A stretch of 64,000 nucleotides of DNA from Bacillus sp. FSL H8-0547 (GTDB taxonomy: Bacteria; Bacillota; Bacilli; Bacillales; Bacillaceae). The DNA lies in assembly GCA_038002745.1 (NCBI GenBank), contig JBBODD010000001.1, positions 3,348,001-3,412,000 on the forward strand, given 5' to 3'. The position numbers were made by a program, and so were the translations under genes. The notes under the pieces were generated by a model. It was not told the DNA's origin and did no database searches. It saw nothing but the letters and a program-made list of their open reading frames with translations. Shown piece after piece: positions 35,608 to 45,585 of the stretch (positions within the stretch are counted from its first letter, which is position 1; each line of letters begins with the position of its first letter).

Positions 35608-36057
35608 ATGGCAAATTTAAAGGACGATTACAAAAACAAGGTAAAGACGTATCAGCCGAAGCCGCCGTATTTTTTGAACTGCCTGAAGGCTTTTTTAGTG
35701 GGAGGTCTGATCTGCACGCTTGGCCAGGCCATATCAAACATGTATATTCACTTCTTTAATTTTACGGAAAAAACCGCCGGAAACCCTACGGTCGCAACAC
35801 TTATATTAATTTCAGCTCTCCTTACGGGTTTTGGCATCTACGACAGGATCGGCCAGTTTGCAGGAGCCGGTTCAGCCGTGCCTGTTACCGGCTTTGCCAA
35901 TTCTATGACAAGTGCGGCCCTTGAGCACAGAAGTGAAGGGATTGTGCTCGGAGTTGCGACAAACATGTTTAAGCTTGCCGGGTCGGTCATTGTTTTCGGT
36001 GTTGTGGCAGCGTACGTGGTAGGGATTATCAGATATGTTTACGGACTGGCATTTTAA
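35608..36057 (+). CDS. spoVAC: stage V sporulation protein AC
   Basis: 149 aa, behind GGGAGGAG. Membrane protein of the SpoVAC/SpoVAEB family, with GLICTLGQAISNMYI, LLTGFGIYDRIGQFAGAGSAVP and VVAAYVVGIIRY. In B. subtilis SpoVAC forms a mechanosensitive channel that can release Ca-DPA. Homologous to SpoVAEB three genes on. Confidence 0.95.
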   Translation: MANLKDDYKNKVKTYQPKPPYFLNCLKAFLVGGLICTLGQAISNMYIHFFNFTEKTAGNPTVATLILISALLTGFGIYDRIGQFAGAGSAVPVTGFANSMTSAALEHRSEGIVLGVATNMFKLAGSVIVFGVVAAYVVGIIRYVYGLAF

Positions 36058-36079
36058 AAAGAAGGAGGGGCTATAAAAA

Positions 36080-37114
36080 ATGAGATTAACCGGTAAGCAG
36101 ACGTGGGTTTTTGAAAATCCTGTTTATGTTCAGTCAAGCGGAACGGCTGTCGGGCCAAAAGAAGCAGATGGACCGCTCGGCAGCGGATTTGATAAAACAT
36201 ATGACAATCTCCACTGCAATGAGGACAACTGGGAACTTGCGGAACGGCGGCTGATGGAGGATGCGATCGATTTTGCCCTGAAGAAAGGAAATTTCACAAA
36301 GGAAGACATTGATTTTTTCCTTGCAGGAGATCTCCTCAATCAGAACGTGACAGCAAACTATACAGCAAGGCATAACAAGATCCCTTTTCTCTGCATGTTT
36401 GGAGCATGCTCAACCTCCATGGAAACACTGGCTGTGAGTTCGGCGCTAGTTGACGGGGGATTTGCAAACAGGGTGTTAGCCGCTACGAGCAGCCATAACG
36501 CAACAGCAGAGCGGCAGTTCAGGTACCCTACCGAATATGGCGGTCAAAAGCCGAAAACAGCCCAGTCCACCATTTCAGGTTCAGGAGCCGTCATTGTCAG
36601 CCGCGACGAGAGTGACATCAGAATTACGTCAGCGACCATCGGCAGTGTGGCAGACCTTGGAATAACGGATCCCTTTGATATGGGATCTGCGATGGCACCA
36701 GCGGCTGCGGATACCATTGCGCAGCACTTTAAAGACTTAAACGTATCTCCAGCCGAGTACGATTTGATTGCAACGGGCGATCTGGCTTCTGTTGGCAGCC
36801 CGATCTTGAAGGATCTTTTAAAAGAAGAAGGATTTGACGTCTATGCCAATCATAACGACTGCGGCATTATGATTTACCGGCCTGACCAGAACGTGTTTGC
36901 AGGGGGCAGCGGCTGCGGATGTTCGGCTGTTGTCACGTATAGCCATCTTTTTAACGAAATGAGAAACGGCAATTTGAAAAAAGTGATGGTGGTCGCAACG
37001 GGCGCTCTCTTAAGCCCGACGATGATTCAGCAAAAAGAATCCATTCCGACAATTGCTCATGCAGTTGTTTTCGAGAGAGTGGACAGGGGTGGGAACAATA
37101 CATGGAATACTTAA
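36080..37114 (+). CDS. spoVAD: stage V sporulation protein AD (DPA-binding)
   Basis: 344 aa, thiolase-like fold without thiolase chemistry: [21 protein letters not shown] resembles the thiolase Cys loop (quoted key part GACSTSME), and a late [13 protein letters not shown]. SpoVAD binds dipicolinic acid on the spore inner membrane. GAAGGAGGGG precedes the ATG. Its end overlaps spoVAEB by 13 bp. Confidence 0.95.
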   Translation: MRLTGKQTWVFENPVYVQSSGTAVGPKEADGPLGSGFDKTYDNLHCNEDNWELAERRLMEDAIDFALKKGNFTKEDIDFFLAGDLLNQNVTANYTARHNKIPFLCMFGACSTSMETLAVSSALVDGGFANRVLAATSSHNATAERQFRYPTEYGGQKPKTAQSTISGSGAVIVSRDESDIRITSATIGSVADLGITDPFDMGSAMAPAAADTIAQHFKDLNVSPAEYDLIATGDLASVGSPILKDLLKEEGFDVYANHNDCGIMIYRPDQNVFAGGSGCGCSAVVTYSHLFNEMRNGNLKKVMVVATGALLSPTMIQQKESIPTIAHAVVFERVDRGGNNTWNT

Positions 37115-37452
37115 TTGCGTTTGCAGTAGGCGGGGCCATATGTGTCATCGGCCAGATTCTCCTTGATTTTGCAAAGCTTACACCGGCACATGTTATGAGT
37201 ACGTTCGTCGTGTCAGGTGCGATTCTTGACGGCTTCGGCATTTATGATAATTTTATAAAATTTGCAGGAGCAGGCGCCACCGTTCCGATTACAAGCTTCG
37301 GCCATTCCCTTTTGCACGGGGCAATGAAGCAGGCGGAGGAACACGGCATTATCGGGATCGGAATCGGTATTTTCGAACTGACATCTGCAGGGATCTCAGC
37401 TGCTATTGTGTTTGCTTTTTTCGTGGCACTTATTTTTAAGCCGAAAGGATAA
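37102..37452 (+). CDS. spoVAE: stage V sporulation protein AEB
   Basis: 116 aa; four-helix membrane protein similar to Spo[24 protein letters not shown], quoted key part [12 protein letters not shown], then [20 protein letters not shown]. Channel component for Ca-DPA. ATG lies within the end of spoVAD. Confidence 0.93.
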   Translation: MEYLIAFAVGGAICVIGQILLDFAKLTPAHVMSTFVVSGAILDGFGIYDNFIKFAGAGATVPITSFGHSLLHGAMKQAEEHGIIGIGIGIFELTSAGISAAIVFAFFVALIFKPKG

Positions 37453-37461
37453 GATCATCCT

Positions 37462-38070
37462 ATGACAGAGACAAGAAGGGTCATTATCGTGACAGATGGA
37501 GATGTGTATGCGGCCAAAACGATTGCTTATGCGGCAAAGAAAGTCGGCGGCAGATGCATTTCCCAGTCTAAAGGAAATCCCACTTTTTTGACAGGTCCGG
37601 AGATTGTGAAGCTAATCTTAAAAACCCCATATGACCCTGTCTTTGTCATGTTTGATGATTGCGGTCTTTTAGAAGAAGGTCCAGGTGAAAGAGCGCTTAT
37701 ACATGTGGCGGAGCATCCTCAAATTGAAGTGCTTGGGGTCATTGCCGTTGCAGCGAAAACGCACGGATCTGAATGGACGAATATTGATGTATCCATCGAC
37801 CGGGACGGACAGATTTCCGAATATGGGGTCGATAAAAGCGGCATAAGAGAATTTGAAGTTGGAAAAATGACGGGAGACACCGTTTATTGCCTGGACAGAC
37901 TGAATGTGCCGATTATCGTCGGAATCGGCGACATTGGAAAAATGTCCCGAAAAGACAGCGTTGACCGCGGTTCTCCAATCACCATGAAAGCAGTTGAATT
38001 AATCCTGGAAAGGAGCGGTATGGCAGATGAGCGAAAAAAAAGCAGAACAGAAGACGAAAATTTCATCTAA
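37462..38070 (+). CDS. spoVAEA: stage V sporulation protein AEA
   Basis: 202 aa soluble protein. [40 protein letters not shown] and [13 protein letters not shown]-like patterns (here [13 protein letters not shown]) are the family hallmarks. Associated with SpoVAD and receptors in spores. The last 44 bp overlap the start of spoVAF. Confidence 0.93.
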   Translation: MTETRRVIIVTDGDVYAAKTIAYAAKKVGGRCISQSKGNPTFLTGPEIVKLILKTPYDPVFVMFDDCGLLEEGPGERALIHVAEHPQIEVLGVIAVAAKTHGSEWTNIDVSIDRDGQISEYGVDKSGIREFEVGKMTGDTVYCLDRLNVPIIVGIGDIGKMSRKDSVDRGSPITMKAVELILERSGMADERKKSRTEDENFI

Positions 38071-39505
38071 ACTATCCGTCAATGAAAACTATTTTAAAAA
38101 CCATGTCGGGTTAAATCAAAGCTTTGACCTCGGTGTCCGGAAAATTTTTGTCCTGGGCGTAGAGGTCAATATGTACTACGTGACAGGCCTTTGCGATACT
38201 TCTTTTCTGATTCCGATTTTAAAAGAACTCGTCGAAATCAATGACTTTGAGTTTGAACGGATGAAAGTCAATGAAATTATCGAAAACAGGCTTGCCCATC
38301 AGCAGGTGCAAAAGCTTAAAACGATGGATGAAGCAGTCGATCAGGTCCTTTCCGGATTAGTTGTCTTCATGATTGAAGGCTTTGATTACGGAATTGTCGT
38401 TGATGTGCGGAGCTATCCCGGCAGAAACCCTGAAGAACCGGATACAGAAAAAGTGGTCCGGGGTTCAAGAGACGGTTTTGTTGAAAACATCATTGTGAAC
38501 ACTGCTTTGATGCGCAGAAGAATCCGGGATGAAGGCTTGCGGTTTTCGATGATGAAGATCGGTGAACGCTCGAAAACGGATGTATGCCTGTGCTACATAG
38601 AAGATGTTGCAGACCCTGATATGGTTGAAGTGGTAAAAAAAGAGCTTGAGACCATTAAGATAGACGGACTTACGATGTCAGATAAAACGGTGGAAGAATT
38701 CCTGGTGAAACAGGGATATAATCCGTTTCCTCTTGTCAGATACACAGAGCGGGCTGATGTTGCGGCCAATCATTTGCTTGAAGGGCATGTATTAATTATT
38801 GTTGATACATCTCCAAGTGTGATCATTACGCCAACCACGTACTTTCATCATGTTCAGCACGCGGAAGAATACCGCCAGGCCCCTGCTGTCGGAACGTTTT
38901 TAAGATGGGTGAGGTTTCTCGGCATCATAGGATCGATTTTTATCGTCCCTCTATGGTTTGCTTATGTGCTTGAACCATCGCTTTTGCCAGAAGCAATCAA
39001 TTACATTGGTCCTAATGAAAAGAAAAATATTCCGATAGTCGTACAGTTGTTTCTCGCTGATCTGGGAATCGAATTTTTAAGGATGGCGGCCATTCATACT
39101 CCGACCGCATTATCCGTTGCGATGGGCTTGATTGCGGCAGCTCTGATCGGGCAGATTGCCATTGATGTCGGACTTTTTGTTCCCGAGGTCATTCTCTACG
39201 TTGCCATCGCTGCCATCGGGACTTTTGCAACACCGAGCTATGAGCTCAGCATTGCCAATAAAATGGTGAGGCTGGTACTCCTTGTGGCGGTTGCACTGTT
39301 TCACGCAGAAGGACTTGTCGTCGGGACTACCTTGATTTTCTTATACTTAGCGAGCATCAGATCGTTGAACACGCCATATCTATGGCCGTTCCTTCCATTT
39401 AACGCCAAAGCTCTGTGGCAGGTTTTCATCCGTACATCGGTGCCAGGGGCAAAGGTCAGACCAAGCATCGTACACCCCCAGAATATCAGGAAACAGCCGC
39501 GCTAA
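38027..39505 (+). CDS. spoVAF: stage V sporulation protein AF (GerA-family)
   Basis: 492 aa, homologous to GerA A subunits: [49 protein letters not shown] and four to five C-terminal membrane segments. With a small partner it forms a channel-like complex that enhances germination. AAAGGAGCGG before ATG 38027, inside spoVAEA. Last gene of spoVA. Confidence 0.95.
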   Translation: MSEKKAEQKTKISSKLSVNENYFKNHVGLNQSFDLGVRKIFVLGVEVNMYYVTGLCDTSFLIPILKELVEINDFEFERMKVNEIIENRLAHQQVQKLKTMDEAVDQVLSGLVVFMIEGFDYGIVVDVRSYPGRNPEEPDTEKVVRGSRDGFVENIIVNTALMRRRIRDEGLRFSMMKIGERSKTDVCLCYIEDVADPDMVEVVKKELETIKIDGLTMSDKTVEEFLVKQGYNPFPLVRYTERADVAANHLLEGHVLIIVDTSPSVIITPTTYFHHVQHAEEYRQAPAVGTFLRWVRFLGIIGSIFIVPLWFAYVLEPSLLPEAINYIGPNEKKNIPIVVQLFLADLGIEFLRMAAIHTPTALSVAMGLIAAALIGQIAIDVGLFVPEVILYVAIAAIGTFATPSYELSIANKMVRLVLLVAVALFHAEGLVVGTTLIFLYLASIRSLNTPYLWPFLPFNAKALWQVFIRTSVPGAKVRPSIVHPQNIRKQPR

Positions 39506-39570
39506 AAGGATTGAAAGTGCAGGGATTTTGTGATATTGTAAGCTTAATTTACCTGAAGGACCAGAAGTGC

Positions 39571-39609
39571 GGAACAGCTGTTCACCCAAAAGGTAGCAGC
39601 TGTTCTTTT
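39571..39609 (+). terminator. spoVA operon terminator
   Basis: GGAACAGCTG pairs with CAGCTGTTC across a 16-nt loop, followed by TTTTGTCCTTTT. It stands 30 bp before lysA, so lysA needs its own promoter or read-through. Confidence 0.8.
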
Positions 39610-39641
39610 GTCCTTTTACGGAATGAAAGAGGGATGCTAAA

Positions 39642-40964
39642 TTGTTCTTACACGGAAGCAGCAAAGTCAACGAGCAGAATCACCTTGAAATCGGGGGAGT
39701 AGATGCAACTGAACTTGCATCTAAATATGGTACACCTCTTTATATTTACGATGTCGCGCTTATTCGCGAACGTGCGAGAAGCTTTAAACATACATTTGAA
39801 AAACTTGGCGTGAAGGCGCAGGTTGCCTATGCAAGCAAAGCGTTTTCATCCGTTGCCATGTTTCAGCTGGTCGAAGAAGAAGGACTTTCCCTTGATGTCG
39901 TATCAGGAGGAGAGCTTTATACAGCTGTAACAGCAGGCTTTCCGGCAGACAGAATTCATTTCCACGGCAATAATAAAAGCAGAGAAGAGCTGGAAATGGC
40001 GATCAAGCTGAACATAGGCTGCGTTGTTGTTGACAATTTCAGAGAAATCGAGCTTATCAAAGAGATTGCCGCTGGTGAAAAAACGACTGTTCCGGTTCTA
40101 TTGAGGGTAACTCCAGGTGTTGAAGCGCATACACATGACTACATTACGACCGGACAGGAAGATTCAAAATTTGGCTTTGACCTTCAAAACGGCCAGGTAG
40201 AACGCGCGATGGAAAGTGTTCTTTCATCAGATGCATTCGATCTTCTCGGCTATCACTGCCATATTGGTTCACAGATCTTCGATGCAACGGGCTTCGTTCT
40301 GGCTGCTGAAAAAATCTTCACTAAAGTGACGTACTGGAAAGAAACGTTTCAGTATGAACCGAAAGTGGTCAATCTAGGCGGCGGATTCGGCATCCGCTAT
40401 ACAGAAGAAGATGAGCCGATGCCGGCAACGTATTATGTTGAAAAAATCGTTGAAAGCATCAAGCAGCAGGTGAAGGAAAGCGGGATTGCCATGCCTGAAA
40501 TCTGGATTGAACCGGGCCGTTCGCTTGTAGGTGACGCCGGCACAACCATTTATTCCATCGGCTCAGAAAAAGTGGTGCCGAATGTCCGCAAATATGTCTC
40601 TGTCGACGGCGGCATGAGCGACAACATCCGTCCTGCCCTTTATCAGGCAAAATACGAAGCAGCCCTTGCGAACCGGATGAATGATCCAAAGGATGACTCT
40701 GTTTCCATCGCCGGCAAATGCTGCGAGAGCGGGGACATGCTTATTTGGGATCTTCCTCTGCCGCAAGCAAACCCAGATGATCTGCTGGCAGTCTTCTGCA
40801 CAGGTGCATACGGATACTCCATGGCAAACAACTATAACCGCATTCCGCGTCCTCCGGTTGTTTTTGCAGAAAATGGAGAAGCACAGCTTGTCATTAAAAG
40901 AGAAACGTATCAGGATCTGGTCGCACTGGATCTGCCGTTAAAATCAAAAGTGTCTCAATGCTGA
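39642..40964 (+). CDS. lysA: diaminopimelate decarboxylase
   Basis: 440 aa, TTG start (MFLHGSSKVN, the usual Bacillus LysA opening) after AGAGGGATGC. PLP enzyme making L-lysine from meso-DAP. Seen: YASKAF with the Schiff-base Lys66, the HFHGNNKSREELEMA strand, CHIGSQI, NLGGGFGIRY for phosphate binding and GKCCESGDM with the active Cys from the second subunit. No lysine riboswitch is visible in the 130-bp gap upstream. Position after spoVAF is ancestral in bacilli. Confidence 0.96.
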   Translation: MFLHGSSKVNEQNHLEIGGVDATELASKYGTPLYIYDVALIRERARSFKHTFEKLGVKAQVAYASKAFSSVAMFQLVEEEGLSLDVVSGGELYTAVTAGFPADRIHFHGNNKSREELEMAIKLNIGCVVVDNFREIELIKEIAAGEKTTVPVLLRVTPGVEAHTHDYITTGQEDSKFGFDLQNGQVERAMESVLSSDAFDLLGYHCHIGSQIFDATGFVLAAEKIFTKVTYWKETFQYEPKVVNLGGGFGIRYTEEDEPMPATYYVEKIVESIKQQVKESGIAMPEIWIEPGRSLVGDAGTTIYSIGSEKVVPNVRKYVSVDGGMSDNIRPALYQAKYEAALANRMNDPKDDSVSIAGKCCESGDMLIWDLPLPQANPDDLLAVFCTGAYGYSMANNYNRIPRPPVVFAENGEAQLVIKRETYQDLVALDLPLKSKVSQC

Positions 40965-40973
40965 TAGATTGAA

Positions 40974-41010
40974 AAAGCCGCTTCCGGTTGGGGGCGGCTA
41001 TTTTGTTTTT
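40974..41010 (+). terminator. lysA terminator
   Basis: AAAAGCCGC pairs with GGCGGCT, followed by ATTTTGTTTTT. Confidence 0.85.
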
Positions 41011-41044
41011 GGGGAAGGGGTAAAAGGCTGGCTATTACAGTGGA

Positions 41045-41575
41045 TGCATCCCTATAGAATTGAGCAGGTGAAATATGGGGTAGGAAATGCATCCCTATAA
41101 AATGGGGCGGGTGAGATATGGGGTAGGAAAAGAAGAAAATGCATCCTTATAAAATTGGGATGCGGAAATATAGGAGAGGAAAAGAGTGGAATGCATCCCT
41201 ATAAAATGGGGCGGGTGAGATATGGGGTAGCAAAAGAAAAAACTGCTACCCTATAAATCGGAGCTGCGGAAATATAGGGTATCAAAAAGGGAAAATGTAA
41301 CCCTATAAAAAGGAGCGGGTGAAATATAGGGTAGCAAAAGAAAAAACTGCATCCCTATAAATTGGAGCTGCGGAAATATAGGGTAGCAAAAGAAGAAACT
41401 GCATTCCTATAAAACGGAGCTGCGGAAATATAGGGTAGCAAAAGAAGAAACTGCATCCTCATCCCTATAAATCGGAGCTGCGGAAATATAGGGTAGTAAA
41501 AGACAAAAGTGCATCCCTATAAAATGGAGCTTCGGAATTATAAGGTTCCAATAAGAAAAACGCAACCTCTATATA
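41045..41575. repeat. array C: 52-bp palindromic tandem repeat (about eleven units)
   Basis: The ATCCCTATA landmark falls at 41048, 41091, 41143, 41195, 41247, 41299, 41351, 41403, 41455/41461, 41513 and 41565. All steps are 52 bp except one 43-bp step (9 bp lost from the spacer) and one 6-bp internal insertion. CCCTATA and TATAGGG arms flank about 18 nt (AAATCGGAGCTGCGGAAA-like), and the spacer GTAGCAAAAGAAGAAACTGC is purine-rich. Lies between the lysA terminator and the sigma-54 promoter region. Confidence 0.93.
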
Positions 41576-41608
41576 TACACCGTATTAAAAATGCGTAATA
41601 ATAGCCCA

Positions 41609-41673
41609 TTCCGCATATCCGGAATATTCCGATATCCCGGAATGAAATGAGGTGCATTTCCGAAATTGCGGAA
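41609..41673 (+). promoter_or_regulatory. three upstream activator palindromes TTCCG-N6-CGGAA
   Basis: Perfect 16-bp palindromic sites at 41609-41624, 41627-41642 and 41658-41673, each TTCCG-N6-CGGAA. Centres are 18 and 31 bp apart, and the last ends 107 bp before the -24 element. This is the expected position for enhancer sites of a sigma-54 activator; the PAS-AAA+ protein at 45.7 kb is the obvious candidate. Confidence 0.8.
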
Positions 41674-41780
41674 GATATCATCCTTTTAAAAATGAATTTT
41701 AAATCTTATAGAAACTAACAAGCCAAGCGGTCACTGAATTTAAGTCAATTTTCCGAATTTTTTATAAAGAAAGGCTATGT

Positions 41781-41796
41781 TGGCACGCATCTTGCA
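41781..41796 (+). promoter_or_regulatory. sigma-54 (SigL) -24/-12 promoter
   Basis: TGGCACGCATCTTGCA matches the TGGCAC-N5-TTGCA consensus at every defined position, with GG and GC exactly spaced. It would start transcription about 12 bp downstream, giving a leader of roughly 110 nt before the permease. Confidence 0.92.
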
Positions 41797-41856
41797 AGTT
41801 ATTACTGTGAGCTGGTCATTTGGATGGGTAGCGCAAGCGGGCAGGGGTACCTAATT

Positions 41857-41870
41857 TGTAAGCGCTTTCC
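41857..41870 (+). promoter_or_regulatory. CcpA cre site
   Basis: TGTAAGCGCTTTCC matches the cre consensus TGWAARCGYTWNCW at all but the last base. Lying downstream of the sigma-54 start, it would act as a transcription roadblock when glucose is present. Confidence 0.75.
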
Positions 41871-41920
41871 GTTAAATGGGCTGCTAATGCAGAAGAACAC
41901 TTAGGCTAAGGGGGATGTTT

Positions 41921-43363
41921 GTGGAAATCATTATTATTTTATTGTCGCTGAGTTTATTGATGTTTGTGGCATACCGGGGATTTTCGGTTATTTTGTTTGC
42001 TCCGATCTGTGCACTGTTTGCTGTGCTGCTGACAGATCCGAGTTATGTCCTGCCGTTTTTCTCCAATGTGTTTATGGAAAAAATGGTCGGGTTCATTAAA
42101 CTTTACTTTCCTGTGTTCCTGCTTGGGGCCATTTTTGGGAAAGTTGTTGAAATGTCTGGCCTTGCTGAATCGATTGCCAAGACGATTGTCAAACTTGTCG
42201 GTGCAAAGAGAGCCATTCTTGCCATCGTTCTGATGGGTGCGATTTTAACGTACAGCGGCGTCAGTCTGTTTGTTGTTGTGTTTGCCGTCTATCCATTTGC
42301 GAAGAACCTTTTCATCCAGGCAGACATTCCAAAACGCCTGATTCCGGGAACGATTGCTCTCGGTGCGTTTACCTTTACAATGGATGCCCTTCCAGGTACT
42401 CCGCAGATTCAAAACGTAATCCCGACTACTTTCTTCAAAACAGATATCTATGCAGCGCCTGTTCTTGGAATCATTGGTGCGATCTTCGTCCTCTCAATTG
42501 GGATGTGGTATCTGGAATCAAGACGCAAAAAAGCTGAGAAAGCCGGAGAAGGATATGCCGGATTTCATTCAGAGACGGCTGCCGGGCTTGATCCTGAGAT
42601 CGTCCGCGAAAAGGAAGAGGCGACATTATCGGCTGGAACTGAACCGAGTGTGGCGCGCCAGATTTTGGCTTTTGTGCCGCTGATTCTTGTTGGAGTCATG
42701 AATAAGTTTTTCACAGTTTCGTTTCCAAAATGGTATCCAAACGGATTTGATTTTTCAGCCATCGGGCTTGAAGCGTTCGGAAAGATCGAACTGCCGTCCG
42801 TTGTAGCCATCTGGTCTGTTGAACTTGCGCTGCTGATTGGAATCATCGCGACGATTGCTTTTGACTGGAAAGCTGTAACCGCCAACATTAAAGAAGGTCT
42901 GAATGCCGGTATCGGCGGTGCCCTGCTTGCAGCTATGAATACAGGCGCTGAGTACGGGTTCGGCGGCGTTATTGCTGCATTGCCTGGATTTAAAGCAGTA
43001 AGCAACGGAATTTCTTCTACTTTCACAGATCCGCTCGTAAACGGTGCGGTTACGACGACGACACTTGCAGGTATTACCGGCTCTGCATCAGGCGGTATGG
43101 GAATTGCGCTTAGCGCGATGTCTGATAAGTACCTTGAGGCGATTGAAAAGTTCAATATTCCTCCTGAGGTTATGCACAGGGTCATTTCGATGGCTTCCGG
43201 CGGTATGGATACGCTTCCTCACAATGGAGCGGTTATCACGCTTCTTGCTGTTACCGGATTGACTCACAGACAATCCTACCGTGATATTTTTGCCATTACG
43301 ATTATTAAAACAGTTGCCGTGTTTGTCATCATCGGAATTTACAGTCTATTCGGTCTAGTATAA
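41921..43363 (+). CDS. yxjC: GntP-family permease, probably for 3-hydroxybutyrate/acetoacetate (YxjC-like)
   Basis: 480 aa from GTG 41921, 6 nt past AAGGGGG; the ATG at 41915 touches that site. About twelve membrane helices. Conserved GntP patterns: VFLLGAIFGKVVEMSG, ILTYSGVSLFVVVF, MDALPGTPQIQNVIPT and a late MASGGMDTLPHNGAVITLL. Leads an operon with CoA-transferase and 3-hydroxybutyrate dehydrogenase, the order of B. subtilis yxjC-scoA-scoB-yxjF. Substrate inferred from this context. Confidence 0.88.
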   Translation: MEIIIILLSLSLLMFVAYRGFSVILFAPICALFAVLLTDPSYVLPFFSNVFMEKMVGFIKLYFPVFLLGAIFGKVVEMSGLAESIAKTIVKLVGAKRAILAIVLMGAILTYSGVSLFVVVFAVYPFAKNLFIQADIPKRLIPGTIALGAFTFTMDALPGTPQIQNVIPTTFFKTDIYAAPVLGIIGAIFVLSIGMWYLESRRKKAEKAGEGYAGFHSETAAGLDPEIVREKEEATLSAGTEPSVARQILAFVPLILVGVMNKFFTVSFPKWYPNGFDFSAIGLEAFGKIELPSVVAIWSVELALLIGIIATIAFDWKAVTANIKEGLNAGIGGALLAAMNTGAEYGFGGVIAALPGFKAVSNGISSTFTDPLVNGAVTTTTLAGITGSASGGMGIALSAMSDKYLEAIEKFNIPPEVMHRVISMASGGMDTLPHNGAVITLLAVTGLTHRQSYRDIFAITIIKTVAVFVIIGIYSLFGLV

Positions 43364-43393
43364 AAAAACATCGGGGAAAGAGAGGGAACAGTG

Positions 43394-44095
43394 ATGGGAA
43401 AAGGGAAAGTGCTCGATTCATTTGAACAGGCAATAGAAAAAATAGAAGACGGTGCAACATTGGTCGTTGGAGGCTTCGGCCTCTGCGGCATTCCGGAAAA
43501 AGCGATTCTGGCATTAAGAGATAAAGGGGTAAAAGACCTGACAGTTGTCAGCAATAACTGCGGAGTGGATGATTGGGGTCTCGGCCTTCTTCTCGCCAAC
43601 AAACAAATTAAGAAAATGATGTCCTCTTATGTAGGGGAAAACAAAATTTTTGAACGACAGTATTTAAGCGGCGAATTGGAAGTGGAACTGATTCCGCAGG
43701 GAACGCTCGCCGAGAGAATGAGAGCGGGCGGTGCAGGCATTCCGGGTTTTTATACAGCCACAGGGGTGGGAACAAAGGTCGCAGAAGGAAAAGAACATAA
43801 GAATTTTGACGGCAGGACCTATATTCTTGAAAGAGGGATTGTCGGTGATTTTGCCCTCGTAAAAGCGTGGAAAGCAGATACCCTCGGCAATTTGGTCTTC
43901 CGGAAAACATCAAGGAATTTTAACCCGGTAGCTGCAATGGCAGGGAAAATAACGATTGCAGAAGTGGAAGAAATTGTAGAAGCAGGCGAACTGGATCCGG
44001 ACGAAATTCATACACCGGGCATCTATGTCCAGCATGTATTGCTTGGATCAAACTATGAAAAGCGCATTGAACGCCTGACTGTGCGCCAGGCATAA
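43394..44095 (+). CDS. scoA: 3-oxoacid CoA-transferase subunit A (operon 2)
   Basis: 233 aa from ATG 43394; the preceding in-frame GTG (43391) is less likely. Same motifs as the first copy: [49 protein letters not shown]. Converts acetoacetate to acetoacetyl-CoA with ScoB. The two copies are clearly paralogous but differ along their length, so they are not a recent duplication. Controlled here by the sigma-54 promoter. Confidence 0.93.
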   Translation: MGKGKVLDSFEQAIEKIEDGATLVVGGFGLCGIPEKAILALRDKGVKDLTVVSNNCGVDDWGLGLLLANKQIKKMMSSYVGENKIFERQYLSGELEVELIPQGTLAERMRAGGAGIPGFYTATGVGTKVAEGKEHKNFDGRTYILERGIVGDFALVKAWKADTLGNLVFRKTSRNFNPVAAMAGKITIAEVEEIVEAGELDPDEIHTPGIYVQHVLLGSNYEKRIERLTVRQA

Positions 44096-44110
44096 GGGGG
44101 AGGCAAAAAC

Positions 44111-44764
44111 ATGAATGACAGCAGACGGAAAATGGTGCAGAGAGCAGTAAAAGAAATTCAGGACGGAATGAACGTGAATCTCGGAATCGGAATGCCGACG
44201 CTTGTGGCTAACGAAATTCCGGATGATTACAATGTTCTTTTGCAATCAGAGAATGGCCTCCTTGGGATCGGTCCTTACCCGGTTTCTGGAACAGAAGATC
44301 CAGACCTGATCAACGCAGGGAAAGAAACGGTAACAAGTGTGCCTGGAGCTTCCTACTTCGACAGTGCCGAATCCTTCGCCATGATCCGCGGAGGGCATAT
44401 TGATCTTGCTATTCTTGGGGGCATGGAGGTATCTGAAGAGGGGGACCTTGCCAACTGGATGATCCCGGGGAAAATGGTAAAAGGAATGGGTGGTGCCATG
44501 GATCTTGTAAACGGCGCCAAAAGAATCATTGTTATTATGGAGCATGTGAATAAATACGGCGAATCCAAGGTGAAGAAGGAATGCAGCCTTCCGCTGACAG
44601 GGAAGCATGTAGTCAACCGCCTCATTACAGATCTTGCCGTCTTTGATTTTGCGGATGGTGCGATGGAGCTTGTCGAACTGCAGGACGGAGTGACCATTGA
44701 AGAGGTAAAAGAGAAAACAGAGGCCGCGTTTACGGTCAACCAATCATTGATGACCGCCCATTAA
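44111..44764 (+). CDS. scoB: 3-oxoacid CoA-transferase subunit B (operon 2)
   Basis: 217 aa, behind AAGGGGGAGG. Catalytic Glu in [15 protein letters not shown] (about residue 46). [15 protein letters not shown] opens the fold as in the first copy. C-terminus diverges from the first copy (ends with NQSLMTAH). Partner of the ScoA at 43.4 kb. Confidence 0.93.
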   Translation: MNDSRRKMVQRAVKEIQDGMNVNLGIGMPTLVANEIPDDYNVLLQSENGLLGIGPYPVSGTEDPDLINAGKETVTSVPGASYFDSAESFAMIRGGHIDLAILGGMEVSEEGDLANWMIPGKMVKGMGGAMDLVNGAKRIIVIMEHVNKYGESKVKKECSLPLTGKHVVNRLITDLAVFDFADGAMELVELQDGVTIEEVKEKTEAAFTVNQSLMTAH

Positions 44765-44794
44765 GGCGAGCTACAGACAGAAAGGAACATGGCG

Positions 44795-45580
44795 ATGAAC
44801 CAATTACTCAGCGGAAAAACAGCGCTGATCACAGGCGCTGCAGGCGGGATCGGCTTTGAAATAGCAAAAGAGTATGCAAGAGAAGGTGCTGCGGTCGTAA
44901 TTTCAGATATTAATAGAGAAGCAGCAGAAGCAGCGGCATCAAAGCTGAAGGATGAAGGATTTGAATCCATTGCGGCAGCGTGCGATGTAACAAAGGAAGA
45001 CGAGATGATTGGAGCAATCGAAACCGTCCAAAAGCAATATGGACGACTGGATATTCTGGTCAACAATGCAGGACTGCAGCACGTTTCTCCAATTGACGAA
45101 TTTCCGACTGACCGGTTTGAATTTCTGATTAAAGTCATGCTGACAGCTCCGTTTGTCGCAACAAAACATGCTTTCCCGATTATGAAAAAACAAAAATTCG
45201 GCAGAATCATCAACATGGCATCCATAAACGGAGTCATCGGTTTTGCTGGAAAAGCGGCATATAACAGCGCCAAGCATGGTGTCATCGGATTAACAAAAGT
45301 AGCGGCGCTTGAAGGGGCAGAACATGGCATTACCGTTAACGCACTTTGTCCAGGTTACGTGGATACACCGCTTGTGCGCAATCAGCTCGCAGACCTTGCA
45401 AAAACAAGAAATGTAGAGCTCGAACGCGTGCTCGAGCAGGTCATCTATCCGCTCGTTCCGCAAAAGAGACTGCTCGCTGTTCAGGAAATTGCGGATTATG
45501 CCGTCTTCCTTGCAAGCGACAAAGCGAAAGGAATAACTGGTCAGGCAGCGATTCTTGACGGCGGGTATACGGTTCAATAA
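44795..45580 (+). CDS. bdhA: D-3-hydroxybutyrate dehydrogenase (short-chain dehydrogenase)
   Basis: 261 aa; ATG 44795 is 8 nt after AAAGGA, whereas ATG 44789 is only 2 nt away. SDR signatures: ALITGAAGGIGFEIAKEYA (NAD-binding TGxxxGIG), LVNNAGLQHVSPIDEFP, catalytic Ser in INMASINGVIGF, and the Y-x-x-x-K in AAYNSAKHGVIGLTK. LQHVSPIDEFP and the ending of the protein suit the bacterial 3-hydroxybutyrate dehydrogenase group. It oxidises 3-hydroxybutyrate to acetoacetate, feeding ScoAB. Corresponds to B. subtilis yxjF. Confidence 0.92.
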   Translation: MNQLLSGKTALITGAAGGIGFEIAKEYAREGAAVVISDINREAAEAAASKLKDEGFESIAAACDVTKEDEMIGAIETVQKQYGRLDILVNNAGLQHVSPIDEFPTDRFEFLIKVMLTAPFVATKHAFPIMKKQKFGRIINMASINGVIGFAGKAAYNSAKHGVIGLTKVAALEGAEHGITVNALCPGYVDTPLVRNQLADLAKTRNVELERVLEQVIYPLVPQKRLLAVQEIADYAVFLASDKAKGITGQAAILDGGYTVQ

Positions 45581-45585
45581 GAGTG

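Noticed and set aside
39506-39641. lysine riboswitch before lysA
   Set aside because: The gap holds only the spoVA terminator; no L-box core sequences are seen.
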